DNA from: Neomegalonema sp.
GTDB lineage: Bacteria; Pseudomonadota; Alphaproteobacteria; Rhodobacterales; Rhodobacteraceae
Direction: 5' to 3'
Assembly (NCBI RefSeq): GCF_028688855.1
Contig: NZ_JAQTXI010000009.1
Coordinates: 62,001 to 126,000 of the forward strand
DNA: 64,000 nt
The position numbers and the translations under genes are program-made. This document shows, piece after piece, positions 8,065 through 16,308 of the stretch (its first letter is position 1; each line of letters opens with the position of its first letter). Under the pieces are notes generated by a model. That model did no database searches and was not told the DNA's origin. It was given only the letters and a program-made list of their open reading frames with translations.

Positions 8065-9566
8065 CCTGAATCCCTTGCGGCGAGAGCGGCGACCAGATCG
8101 GGGCGCCGGTCGAAAGGCGGCGTGCGGCCGAGGCGCTCCCTGGCCTCGGCGGGGCTGAGCCCGCGATAGGTCACGAGCGCTTCGAAGAGCGAGGCCAGAG
8201 CCTCCCTGATCTCGCTGTCCGGAGCCTCGGCGAAGCCGGTCACGGGAGCCTCCCGGGCCTCGGCGACGTCCAGCCAGACCCGCTGGACGGGGACCGTCTC
8301 CTCGATCAGCCTGAGCAGGGCGAGGAGATCGGGCTTGAGCGGCCCCGCGCGGTCGAGGATCGAGGCGAGCAGATCATGGTCCCGGGCGATCCGGTAGGAG
8401 GCGCCCCGGGGCGAGCGCCGGACCTGCCAGAGCTCCGTGAGGGCCTGGGGGCCTCCGCCGCCCGAGGCCGGAGACAGGCGTCCGCGCCAGGCGAAGACGC
8501 GCCGTGCGGTCTCGCGCGTCTCGGAGGCCAGCCGGTGCAGCTGGGCGCGCAGCCGCACCGGAGGGCTGGCGGCGGACTTGAGCACGTTGATCTTCCATTC
8601 GGCGTCGGCGTCGTTGGGGATGTCCAGCCGGATGCGGGCGAGTCGGTGGGCTTCGTCGCGGGGCCAGGGCCTGCCGCCTTCTCCGAGGCCGAGCCAGCCG
8701 CCCGCCAGCAGCAGACGCCGGTTCCGGTAGACGTGGAAGCCTTCGTGCTGGATCCATCCGCCCGGCCCTGCGGCCCTGTCGTGCTCTGCGGGACCGAGCA
8801 TGTCGCGATGGGGCAGCACATGGGCCTGAGCCGTCACGCCCGCCGCATGGAGGATCCGGTATTCGGGGCTTTCGAGCGCCTTGCCGGGATGACCCGTCAG
8901 GAAGGGATCCCAGGGCTTCACGGCCCGCCCGTTGAGCAGCAGCCGCAAGGCGGGGCGCGGCCCTTCGAGGAGCCGGTGGAAGACCATCGCCAGATGCTCC
9001 TCCAGGCGGTCGGCCAGATGGAGCAGGTCGTCGGCGGAGAAGCCCCTGGTCACGATGCGGTCGAGGTTCTCCCAGAGGACGAGCGTCCCGCTCTCCATGC
9101 GCTCCAGGGGTTCGAGCAGGGGCTCCGATCCGGGCGCCGGACCCTCGAACAGGGGCCATTCGGCGCCGGCCTCCGCGCCGATGAGGTCGAGATCCCAGCG
9201 CAGCGCGACGACGGGGCCGCCCTTGCGCCGGCTGGCGACCGTCAGCCGCCGCGCCTGGGAGAAGCTCGCCGTCTTGAGCCCCAGCCCGAAGCGGCCGAGG
9301 TCATGGGCGGCCCGTTCGGCGCGGGGATCGCGCGCGCCGAGGCGCATGCCCGCCTCCAGGGCCTGGTCGTCCATGCCCTCGCCGTCGTCGAGGATCAGGA
9401 CCCGGCTGGCGGCGCCCGCCCAGTCGAGGCGGATCGAGACCTCGCCCGCCCGCGCGGCGATGGAGTTGTCGACGAGATCCGCGAGGGCGGTCTCGGGCGC
9501 ATAGCCGAGGCCCCGCAGGGATTCGAGCATGGAGCCGGCGTGCGGCGGCGCGTTCCTCACCTTCAT
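8061..9566 (-). CDS. MutL/MORC-like GHKL ATPase
   Basis: 501 aa. The GHKL ATP-binding motifs are intact: A-D-L-V-D-N-S at 29-35 (Mg-binding Asn34), D-D-G-E-G-M at 60-65 and G-R-F-G-L-G-L-K at 91-98. Prokaryotic MORC/MutL-type ATPases of this class were predicted to work with Z1 helicases and nucleases in restriction-type systems. N-terminal dimerisation on ATP binding, trapping DNA, is known for the wider family and is inferred here. It lies three bases after the sigma-like gene and overlaps the Z1 gene by 4 bp, so it is firmly within the operon. The start ATG at 9566 lies close to the sigma-like gene's stop. Confidence 0.93.
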   Translation of the reverse strand: MKVRNAPPHAGSMLESLRGLGYAPETALADLVDNSIAARAGEVSIRLDWAGAASRVLILDDGEGMDDQALEAGMRLGARDPRAERAAHDLGRFGLGLKTASFSQARRLTVASRRKGGPVVALRWDLDLIGAEAGAEWPLFEGPAPGSEPLLEPLERMESGTLVLWENLDRIVTRGFSADDLLHLADRLEEHLAMVFHRLLEGPRPALRLLLNGRAVKPWDPFLTGHPGKALESPEYRILHAAGVTAQAHVLPHRDMLGPAEHDRAAGPGGWIQHEGFHVYRNRRLLLAGGWLGLGEGGRPWPRDEAHRLARIRLDIPNDADAEWKINVLKSAASPPVRLRAQLHRLASETRETARRVFAWRGRLSPASGGGGPQALTELWQVRRSPRGASYRIARDHDLLASILDRAGPLKPDLLALLRLIEETVPVQRVWLDVAEAREAPVTGFAEAPDSEIREALASLFEALVTYRGLSPAEARERLGRTPPFDRRPDLVAALAARDSG

Positions 9567-9569
9567 GCT

Positions 9570-11624
9570 TCAGATCCCGAGGCTGGCCGCAAGACGCTTC
9601 CGGCGTCCCGGATGCGCCAGATGCCGGAGCGCTCTGGCCTCGATCTGCCGGATGCGCTCGCGCGTGAGGCCGTAGAGCTGGCCGATCTCCTCGAGGGTCA
9701 TCTCCGCCTCGCCGCCGAAGCCGAAGCGCATGCGGATCACCTCCGCGTCGCGTTCGGGCAGCTCCTCCAGAAGCTCCGCGACGATGCGCGTCGTCTCCGT
9801 CCGCTCGACGGAATTCTCCTCCTCTGCGGCCTCTGGGGCGCCGGTTCCGGCCTGGGGCGGGATCTCGTCCCAGTCTCCGGCGCTTTCGGGGCTGAAGGCC
9901 AGACGGGGGATGCGGCGCAGAAGGGCGACTTCCTCCGCCGACCATTCCAGAGCGGCGGCCAGGGCGGCGTCCGTGAGGGTGCGGTCGTGGTTCAGGTCCA
10001 GCCTGGAGATCGCCTGATCCAGCAGGCGGAGCCTCTCGCCGCGATGGACGGGCAGCCGGATCTCGGCGCCTTCCTCCGCGCGCCACCGGCCGATGGTCTG
10101 ATGCATCCAGATGGCCGCGAAGACGACGAACCGGCGCCCTCCTGCGGGATCGAACCGGCGCGTCGCCCGCTGGAGGCCGATGAAGGCCGCCTGGAACACG
10201 TCTTCGGGATCCTCGCCCTCCCGGACGCTGCGCGAGGAGAAGCGGCGCGCATAGGGAAGATGGGCGAGCGCCATCCGCTCCGTGGCGGCGTCGAACCGCG
10301 CGGCGGCCTCCTCCAGACGCCGGGCCTCGGGGCCTGCGCCGCGCTCCGCCAGAACCTCCGTGGCCTCGCGGTGGAAGGCCGTCGAGAGGTCGAGCGCGTC
10401 GAGCGCCGCCAGGGCCGTCCTCCGGCGTCTGCCGTCCATGACCCGGCCTTCGGCGCGCCAGATCTCCAGAGTCTCCGCGGCTTCGGCGAAGCGGGCGGTC
10501 TCCGGATGGTCGGGGCGGGCGTGGAGGACGCTCCGCAGGGTCATGGCGGCGGGATCCGCCGCGCCCCGCAGCACCTGCCCGGCCCGCTCCAGGATGAGGT
10601 CGAGGGCGGGCGCGCAGCCGAGAAGCTCGAGTTCGAGCTCCTGACGCGCCCGGATCGCCGGATCGAGGATCCGGGCCTCTTCGGCCCTGTCCATGTGGAA
10701 CCGGCGCGTCGCGCCCGGCGGGCGGACGTCGCGCGTGAGGCCCGCCGCGAGGGCCTCCGCCAGCTCCTCGACCTCGATCAGGCCGCAGGGCTCCCAGAGG
10801 GGAGGCTCCTCCCAGAGGGATTCGCGGGCCTCGATTCCCGCCGTTTCGAGGATGCGCGCGAGATGGGCGCGCAGTTCGGGGAAGGCGCCGTCGCCTGCGC
10901 AGGCGGAGATCAGCGTCTCCAGATCGTCTTCGTCGAACCAGCCCTTGCCGAGGATCTCCTCCGCCCAGGTCCGGCAGAGCGCGGGATCGATCGAGAGCCG
11001 CGTCCCCGACCGCAGCACGACCCTCCTGACCGACCTGCGGCCCCGGCCGCGCGTCTTGAGGAAGTCATGGGCGCCGCCCGGGTCGGGCGAGGGGGGGGCG
11101 GTCGGCCCCGAGAGGATCCCCTCTCCGGAGATCCGGGCCGGAGCCTCGTCCATCTCCCAGTCGACCTCTTCCGGATCCTCGGCGCGGAAGGGCGGGGGCG
11201 GGGGAGGCTCGGGCCCGCCGGAGGCCGGAGCCGCGCGCGCGGCCAGGGAGCGCCGGAGGAAATCCGCCGGAGCCTCTTCGGGCGCGAAGCCGAAGGGATC
11301 TTCGAGAGCCTCGCGCGGCGCGCTCGAGTCGGGGAGGGGATCGGCGGGGAAGGGCTCGGCGAGGGCGGGCTCGGCGAGGAGGGGTCCGGGACCGGGATCC
11401 GGCTCCGGATCGGCGGTCGGCTCCGGATCGGCGCGCCAGGCCGGAGGTTCGGGCTCGGGAGGGGGCTGGGCCTCCCGGAGGGCCTCGGCCTGCGCGGGCG
11501 GCGCGGCGATCCGGACGGCGAGGTCTTCCCCGGCGTCGGGCCTGACGTCTGGGGTCTCCTGCGCCGCTTCCCGCCCCTCGCGCCGGAAGCCCAGAAGTCG
11601 GGAGATCCGGTCCATGATCTTCAT
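9570..11624 (-). CDS. Sigma-70 family factor with long acidic, proline-rich N-terminus, first gene of the defence operon
   Basis: 684 aa from the ATG at 11624, which follows GGGAGGG; the frame is open further upstream but has no comparable ribosome site. Residues ~1-180 are low-complexity, rich in Pro, Glu and Asp. Residues ~450-515 resemble sigma region 2 (P-E-D-V-F-Q-A-A-F-I-G-L-Q-R-A, then F-A-A-I-W-M-H-Q-T-I). The last ~63 residues are a convincing region 4: L-P-E-R-D-A-E-V-I-R-M-R-F-G, T-L-E-E-I-G, then T-R-E-R-I-R-Q-I-E-A-R-A-L. The middle (~220-450) is helical and unassigned. Only three bases separate it from the ATPase gene. It may drive transcription of the operon, or use sigma-type DNA contacts inside the defence complex. 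It is not the housekeeping RpoD, whose hallmark W-W-I-R-Q-A is altered. Confidence 0.85.
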   Translation of the reverse strand: MKIMDRISRLLGFRREGREAAQETPDVRPDAGEDLAVRIAAPPAQAEALREAQPPPEPEPPAWRADPEPTADPEPDPGPGPLLAEPALAEPFPADPLPDSSAPREALEDPFGFAPEEAPADFLRRSLAARAAPASGGPEPPPPPPFRAEDPEEVDWEMDEAPARISGEGILSGPTAPPSPDPGGAHDFLKTRGRGRRSVRRVVLRSGTRLSIDPALCRTWAEEILGKGWFDEDDLETLISACAGDGAFPELRAHLARILETAGIEARESLWEEPPLWEPCGLIEVEELAEALAAGLTRDVRPPGATRRFHMDRAEEARILDPAIRARQELELELLGCAPALDLILERAGQVLRGAADPAAMTLRSVLHARPDHPETARFAEAAETLEIWRAEGRVMDGRRRRTALAALDALDLSTAFHREATEVLAERGAGPEARRLEEAAARFDAATERMALAHLPYARRFSSRSVREGEDPEDVFQAAFIGLQRATRRFDPAGGRRFVVFAAIWMHQTIGRWRAEEGAEIRLPVHRGERLRLLDQAISRLDLNHDRTLTDAALAAALEWSAEEVALLRRIPRLAFSPESAGDWDEIPPQAGTGAPEAAEEENSVERTETTRIVAELLEELPERDAEVIRMRFGFGGEAEMTLEEIGQLYGLTRERIRQIEARALRHLAHPGRRKRLAASLGI

Positions 11625-12058
11625 GGCGGCCCTCCCGGGAGGGCGGCGCGCGGGGCGTCTGCGGAAGGGCTCGGGACGGGGGACGGACGCGTCGTCCGGA
11701 TGGCGGAGAGGGCCGACGGATCTCCAGGCTTCAAGGGGCTCCTCCCGGAACGACCGCGACTCGACGCCAGGTCGAGCCGCCGTCCGTCCGCCTTGCGGGC
11801 GGCCCGCCTTGCAGGTCGGCCCGCCGCGGGTTGGGTTGCTGCGCAAGGCGATCCTGCGCGCCCGTCGACCTGGAGGCCTTCAACCTATCGGAGCGGCGCA
11901 AGGCGTTCAATGAAAAAGCAGAAGTCCGAGGATCCGCCTTCCCGCGCCCTCCGGAGCCCTCCCGGGAGGCTGGGCTCTGGAAAGGCGGCGTCGCCCGGCT
12001 TAGGATCCGAGGCCCGGCGCGGCGCGTCGGAACGCGGTTCCGCAGAGGGAGGAAAGCC
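11625..12058. promoter_or_regulatory. Intergenic gap; candidate promoter of the defence operon
   Basis: A 434-bp space between the divergent sigma-like gene and the alpha/beta hydrolase; no gene is convincing. On the minus strand TTGAAC (complement of 11905-11910) and TAGGTT (complement of 11882-11887) are spaced 17 bp, a reasonable sigma-70-type promoter that would leave a leader of roughly 250 bases before the sigma-like gene. The region may also contain the right boundary of the island, but no tRNA or attachment repeat is visible. Confidence 0.35.
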
Positions 12059-12853
12059 ATGGCGCAGGATCATCGCGTCGCGACGCCCCGGGGCGAGGTC
12101 TTCGCGCGGTCATGGACGCCGGAGGGCGCAAGTCCGGAGTCTCCGGCGCTCCTGCTGTTTCACGATTCCCTCGGCTCTGTGGCGCTCTGGCGCGATTTCC
12201 CCGAGGCGCTCGCCCGCGCGACGGGTCTGCGCACGCTGGCCTGGGACCGCCCCGGCTTCGGCGCCTCGGAGGCCCGGCGCGACCTTCCGCAGCCCGATTT
12301 CGTCGCGCGCGAGACCCGCGAGATCCTGCCCGCGCTCTTCTCGGGGCTGGAGATCGGAGGCTTCGTCGCCTTCGGCCACAGCGTCGGCGGGGGCATGGCC
12401 GTCGAGGCGGGCGCCGCCTTCCCCGAGGCCTGCGCGGCGGTGACGACGGAATCCGCCCAGGCCTTCGTCGAGCCGCGCACCCTGGAGGGCGTAAGGGCGG
12501 CGCGGGCGCAGTTCGCCCGGCCCGGCGAGATGGGACGCCTCGAGCGCCATCACGGCGACAAGGCCCGCTGGGTGCTGGAGGCCTGGACGGAGACCTGGCT
12601 CGCGCCGGACTTCGCCGACTGGAGCCTGGACGCGGCCCTCGGCCGCCTGACCGCGCCGCTTCTGGCGCTCCACGGCGATCAGGACGAATACGGCTCCCTC
12701 GCCCATCCCGAGCGCCTGACCCGCCTGACCCGGGGGCCGCAGGAGATGCGGATCCTCGCGGGCTGCGGGCATGTCCCGCATCGGGAAAGGCCGGAGGAGG
12801 TTCTGAAGGCCGTCGCGGAGTTCCTGCGCCGTCATGAGATCGCGCGCGCCTGA
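12059..12853 (+). CDS. Alpha/beta fold hydrolase
   Basis: 264 aa. Residues near the N-terminus give L-L-F-H-D-S-L-G-S (oxyanion-hole strand), followed by A-W-D-R-P-G-F-G-A-S, the nucleophile elbow G-H-S-V-G-G, and C-terminal L-A-L-H-G-D-Q-D-E and C-G-H-V-P-H (acid and histidine). This is a complete catalytic triad for a soluble esterase, lipase or haloalkane-dehalogenase-like enzyme. The substrate cannot be inferred. The ATG at 12059 follows GAGGGAGGAAA; the open frame extends upstream but without conserved sequence. It converges on the SNase-like lipoprotein gene with a 3-bp gap. It is probably host chromosome just outside the defence island. Confidence 0.88.
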   Translation: MAQDHRVATPRGEVFARSWTPEGASPESPALLLFHDSLGSVALWRDFPEALARATGLRTLAWDRPGFGASEARRDLPQPDFVARETREILPALFSGLEIGGFVAFGHSVGGGMAVEAGAAFPEACAAVTTESAQAFVEPRTLEGVRAARAQFARPGEMGRLERHHGDKARWVLEAWTETWLAPDFADWSLDAALGRLTAPLLALHGDQDEYGSLAHPERLTRLTRGPQEMRILAGCGHVPHRERPEEVLKAVAEFLRRHEIARA

Positions 12854-12856
12854 GCC

Positions 12857-13336
12857 TCAGGGCTCCTTCGCGTTCCAGTGGTCGTGTTCGCGACGCTCGG
12901 TGGGGGTGGCGAGGCCCGCCTCCACCATGGCGGCGCCGTAGTCGCGTCCGTCCGGCAGCCGGATCACCGCCGCAGGACGCCCGAAGCCGCCGTCCTCGCC
13001 CGTCAGGCAGAGCGCCCCGCCTCCGGCCAGCAGCCTGCGCCCGTGCTCCAGAGCCTTCGCGCCCCATTCCGCCTCGCGCCGGGTGACCGTCGCCCCCGCC
13101 CGACCCGCCGCGCCTGCGCGGGTCTCGGGCGCGTTGATCGGGGTCTTCGCGCCGGTCAGCCGGTAGGAGCGGCCGCCCAGACGGGCCGAATCGCCGTCGG
13201 TGAGGTCGGCCGCCTGAATCCTCACGCAGAGAAGCCCCCCGCCCTCCGCGCCTCCGCAAGAGGCGACGATCCCCGCAGCCGCGGCCATGGCCAGAGGAAA
13301 GGCGAAGAAGATCGCGATGGACAGGCGGTCGGGCAT
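12857..13336 (-). CDS. Thermonuclease (SNase)-like lipoprotein
   Basis: 159 aa from the ATG at 13336. Residues ~6-28 form a hydrophobic signal ending V-A-S-C, a usable lipobox, so the protein is probably anchored in the envelope. The remainder follows the staphylococcal-nuclease pattern: D-G-D-S-A-R-L-G-G-R-S-Y-R-L, N-A-P-E-T-R, E-W-G-A-K-A-L-E, then a final R-D-Y-G-A-A-M-V-E-A-G-L-A segment. The Asp, Glu and a candidate Arg are present, but the P-E motif context is unusual and activity is uncertain. A longer version starting at 13426 is possible but has no good ribosome site and would bury the signal peptide. Confidence 0.65.
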   Translation of the reverse strand: MPDRLSIAIFFAFPLAMAAAAGIVASCGGAEGGGLLCVRIQAADLTDGDSARLGGRSYRLTGAKTPINAPETRAGAAGRAGATVTRREAEWGAKALEHGRRLLAGGGALCLTGEDGGFGRPAAVIRLPDGRDYGAAMVEAGLATPTERREHDHWNAKEP

Positions 13337-13622
13337 GAGGCGGCGATCCTTGACGAGGGCCCGGACGGCGGACCTCCGGATCAGCGGATAAGCGAAGCCG
13401 CGCCCGAAGGCGAGGGCCATCCCCATAGGCCCCGCGAAACGTGAAGACTCCCTTCATGAGGCGCCTCCGCTTGCAGGCGGCCGCCTCCGGAGGGCCTTTT
13501 GCGCCCGCGAGCCGCCGCGATTCGGCCAGGGCGCCCGGCTTGGGACTGGACAAGCGGCGCGTCTTTGGCTTGAGTGCGCCCCGCTCCTCAGGGGAGATGT
13601 CCGGTTTCGGGAGGGTTCCGCC

Positions 13623-14270
13623 ATTTCAGCCTCCAGTTCTCCGAAAATCGTCGCCGTGGACGGTCCCGCCGCCTCCGGCAAGGGCAGTCTGGCGCGCCGG
13701 ATGGCCGGGCGGCTCGGCTACGCCCATCTCGACACCGGGCTGCTCTATCGCGCCGTGGGCGTGCGGCTCGTCGAGGCGGGCGGCGACCTCGCCCGGGCCT
13801 CGGAGATCGCCGCTGCCCTCTCGCCGGGGGATCTCGCGCGCCCCGACCTGCGCAGCGCCGGAGCGGGCGCGGCGGCCTCGCGGGTGGCGGTCCTGCCCGA
13901 GGTGCGCGCCGCCCTGCTGGAGTGGCAGCGCCGCTTCGCGCATCACCCGCCCGAGGGCGCGGCGGGCGCGGTGCTCGACGGACGCGACATCGGCACGGTG
14001 GTCTGTCCGGAGGCGCCCGCGAAGATCTTCGTGGTGGCCGACCCCATGGTGCGGGCCGAACGCCGCTGGAAGGAGCTGCGCGAAACCGATCCCTCCGCCG
14101 ACCTCAAGACGATCCTCGAGGAGCTGCTCGCCCGCGACGCCCGCGACAGCGCCCGCTCGACGGCTCCCTTGAAGCGGGCGGACGACGCGCTCTTGCTTGA
14201 CACGACGAATCTGACTATAGACGAGGCCGTCGCGCAGGCGCTCGTCTTCGCCGCTCCCCGCCTCTCCTGA
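13623..14270 (+). CDS. cmk: Cytidylate kinase (probable ATT start)
   Basis: Phosphorylates CMP/dCMP in nucleotide synthesis. Visible features are the P-loop D-G-P-A-A-S-G-K-G, Y-A-H-L-D-T-G-L-L-Y-R (substrate site), L-D-G-R-D-I-G-T-V-V and the C-terminal D-T-T-N-L-T-I-D-E. The first strand before the P-loop (K-I-V-A-V) lies upstream of the only standard start, GTG at 13656, which has no ribosome site and would delete that strand. ATT at 13623 is in frame, seven bases after GGAGGG (13610-13615), and restores the normal N-terminus (I-S-A-S-S-S-P-K-I-V-A-V), giving 215 aa. No in-frame ATG exists upstream. It is followed by rpsA, the conserved cmk-rpsA order. Confidence 0.9.
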   Translation: MSASSSPKIVAVDGPAASGKGSLARRMAGRLGYAHLDTGLLYRAVGVRLVEAGGDLARASEIAAALSPGDLARPDLRSAGAGAAASRVAVLPEVRAALLEWQRRFAHHPPEGAAGAVLDGRDIGTVVCPEAPAKIFVVADPMVRAERRWKELRETDPSADLKTILEELLARDARDSARSTAPLKRADDALLLDTTNLTIDEAVAQALVFAAPRLS

Positions 14271-14438
14271 GGCCCGGAGGGCTCCGGACTCCCGCCGTCT
14301 GACGCTTCGTCCAACGCCTTCGTCGCGTCCGCCTCCTCGCATGATCGGGGATTCGGGCGCATTGAGGCGTCCGCCAACTCCCAGACCGCCGGAGACAACC
14401 GGTCGGCCCGTAACTGATGAACCCCTAGGAGTAGATAT

Positions 14439-16133
14439 ATGGCTCACGCCGCCAGCGCTTCCCCCTCCATGAACGAATTCGAGGCGCTTCTGAACGAATC
14501 GCTGGGCGAAGGCCCGGTCGAAGGCACCGTCGTCAAGGGCCGGGTCATCGCCGTCGAGAACGGCCAGGCGATCATCGACATCGGCTTCAAGATGGAAGGC
14601 CGCGTCGACGTGAAGGAGTTCAACACCCCTTCCAAGACCGCCGACCTGCAGCCGGGCGATGAGGTCGAGGTCTATCTCGACCGCGTCGAGAACGCCAAGG
14701 GCGAAGCGGTCCTGAGCCGCGACAAGGCCCGCCGCGAAGAGGCCTGGGACCGTCTGGAGAAGGGCTTCGAAGCCCAGGGCCGCGTCGAAGGCACGATCTT
14801 CGGCCGCGTCAAGGGCGGCTTCACGGTGGACCTCGGCGGCGCGGTGGCCTTCCTTCCGGGCTCCCAGGTGGACGTGCGCCCGGTGCGCGACGTCGGCCCG
14901 CTGATGAACACGCCCCAGCCCTTCCAGATCCTCAAGATGGACCGTCGCCGCGGCAACATCGTCGTGTCGCGCCGCGCCGTCCTCGAAGAGACCCGCGCCG
15001 AGCAGCGCAGCGAGATCGTCGCGAAGCTGGCCGAAGGCGACGTGGTCGAGGGCGTGGTGAAGAACATCACCGATTACGGCGCCTTCGTGGACCTCGGCGG
15101 CGTGGACGGCCTGCTCCATGTCACCGACATGGCCTGGCGCCGCGTGAACCATCCCTCCGAGATCCTCACGATCGGCCAGACCGTCCAGGTCCAGGTCGTG
15201 CGCGTGAACAAGGACACCCAGCGCATCAGCCTCGGCATGAAGCAGCTGATGTCCGATCCTTGGGACGGCGTCGACCGCAAGTATCCGGTGGGCGGCAAGT
15301 TCACCGGCCGCGTGACCAACATCACCGATTACGGCGCCTTCGTGGAGCTGGAGCCGGGCGTGGAAGGTCTGGTCCATGTCTCCGAAATGAGCTGGACCAA
15401 GAAGAACGTCCATCCGGGCAAGATCGTTTCGACCTCCCAGGAAGTCGAAGTGATGGTGCTGGACGTCGATCCGCACAAGCGCCGCATCAGCCTCGGCCTC
15501 AAGCAGTGCCTGGCCAATCCGTGGGAGGCCTTCCTGGCCGAGCATCCCCGCGGCTCGACCATCGAGGGCGAAGTCAAGAACATCACCGAGTTCGGTCTGT
15601 TCGTCGGCCTCGACAACGACATCGACGGCATGGTCCACCTCTCGGATCTCGACTGGAACCGTCCGGGCGAGCAGGCCCTCGCCGACATCAAGAAGGGCGA
15701 CGTCATCCGCGCCAAGGTGCTGGACGTCGACGTGGAGAAGGAGCGCATCAGCCTCGGCGTGAAGCAGCTCGACTCCGATCCCTTCGAGGAAGGCGCCTCG
15801 GGCGTGAAGAAGGGCGACGTCGTGACCGCCGTGGTCAGCGAAGTCAACGACGGCGGCGTGGAAGTCCAGGTCGAGGGCATGAAGGCCTTCATCCGCAAGG
15901 CCGACCTCGCCCGCGACCGCGGCGACCAGCGCCCCGAGCGCTTCGCCGTGGGCGACAAGGTCGACGCCAAGGTGCTCAGCGTCGAGAAGGCTTCGCGCCG
16001 TCTCTCGCTCTCCATCAAGGCGCTGGAGATCGCCGAAGAGAAGGAAGCCGTGGCGCAGTTCGGCTCTTCGGACGCCGGCTCCTCGCTGGGCGACATCCTC
16101 GGCGCGGCTCTGCGCAAGCGCGAAGAGCAGTAA
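14439..16133 (+). CDS. rpsA: 30S ribosomal protein S1
   Basis: 564 aa, with six S1 (OB-fold) repeats readable as successive G-x-V-x-x-x-x-x-G-x-x-V-D-L/I segments. The central repeats carry the near-identical I-T-D-Y-G-A-F-V and V-H-x-x-x-M-x-W blocks, and the last repeat ends L-S-L-S-I-K-A-L. S1 binds mRNA on the small subunit and promotes initiation. Base composition is typical of a highly expressed gene (strong C/G third positions, few rare codons). The start ATG at 14439 follows AGGAG. The gene is preceded by cmk with a 168-bp gap and followed by a clear terminator. The ihfB gene usual downstream in Rhodobacterales is absent here. Confidence 0.98.
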   Translation: MAHAASASPSMNEFEALLNESLGEGPVEGTVVKGRVIAVENGQAIIDIGFKMEGRVDVKEFNTPSKTADLQPGDEVEVYLDRVENAKGEAVLSRDKARREEAWDRLEKGFEAQGRVEGTIFGRVKGGFTVDLGGAVAFLPGSQVDVRPVRDVGPLMNTPQPFQILKMDRRRGNIVVSRRAVLEETRAEQRSEIVAKLAEGDVVEGVVKNITDYGAFVDLGGVDGLLHVTDMAWRRVNHPSEILTIGQTVQVQVVRVNKDTQRISLGMKQLMSDPWDGVDRKYPVGGKFTGRVTNITDYGAFVELEPGVEGLVHVSEMSWTKKNVHPGKIVSTSQEVEVMVLDVDPHKRRISLGLKQCLANPWEAFLAEHPRGSTIEGEVKNITEFGLFVGLDNDIDGMVHLSDLDWNRPGEQALADIKKGDVIRAKVLDVDVEKERISLGVKQLDSDPFEEGASGVKKGDVVTAVVSEVNDGGVEVQVEGMKAFIRKADLARDRGDQRPERFAVGDKVDAKVLSVEKASRRLSLSIKALEIAEEKEAVAQFGSSDAGSSLGDILGAALRKREEQ

Positions 16134-16164
16134 GCCTTCACGGGCTTCCGCCTGAAGATCACGG

Positions 16165-16197
16165 AGGGCCGTCCCGCGAGGGGCGGCCCTTCGGTTT
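16165..16197 (+). terminator. Rho-independent terminator after rpsA
   Basis: A stem of GGGCCG-CCC against GGGCGGCCC (one bulged T) with a GCGAG loop is followed by TTCGGTTT, about 30 bases after the rpsA stop. Confidence 0.75.
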
Positions 16198-16239
16198 GGG
16201 GGCTCCGGGGGCAGCTCTCCTGCGAGGGGAAATCCCGTT

Positions 16240-16283
16240 TTGACCATCTCCCGGAAAGGATGTATGTATGAACGATGTTCATA
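16240..16283 (+). promoter_or_regulatory. Sigma-70-type promoter with palindromic operator upstream of the 549-aa secreted protein
   Basis: TTGACC (16240-16245), 17 bases, then TATGTA (16263-16268). Overlapping the -10 and the likely start point is TATGAAC-GAT-GTTCATA (16267-16283), a perfect inverted repeat with 7-bp arms. The position is that of a repressor operator. The regulator is unknown. Confidence 0.6.
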
Positions 16284-16308
16284 GGCATCCCGCTTCAAGG
16301 AGATCCTC

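Noticed and set aside
11390..11480. Short repeated GGCTCCGGATCGG-type units within the sigma-like gene
   Set aside because: They encode the Pro/Glu/Asp-rich low-complexity N-terminus in frame; no separate element is indicated.
8376..12443. Very long plus-strand open frame (1355 codons) across the ATPase and sigma-like genes
   Set aside because: Spans several real genes in antisense and an intergenic gap, with no recognisable domain; GC-rich DNA with few stop codons explains it.
14439..16133. Internal repeats in rpsA
   Set aside because: They are the normal S1 domain repeats, not a mobile or CRISPR-like repeat.
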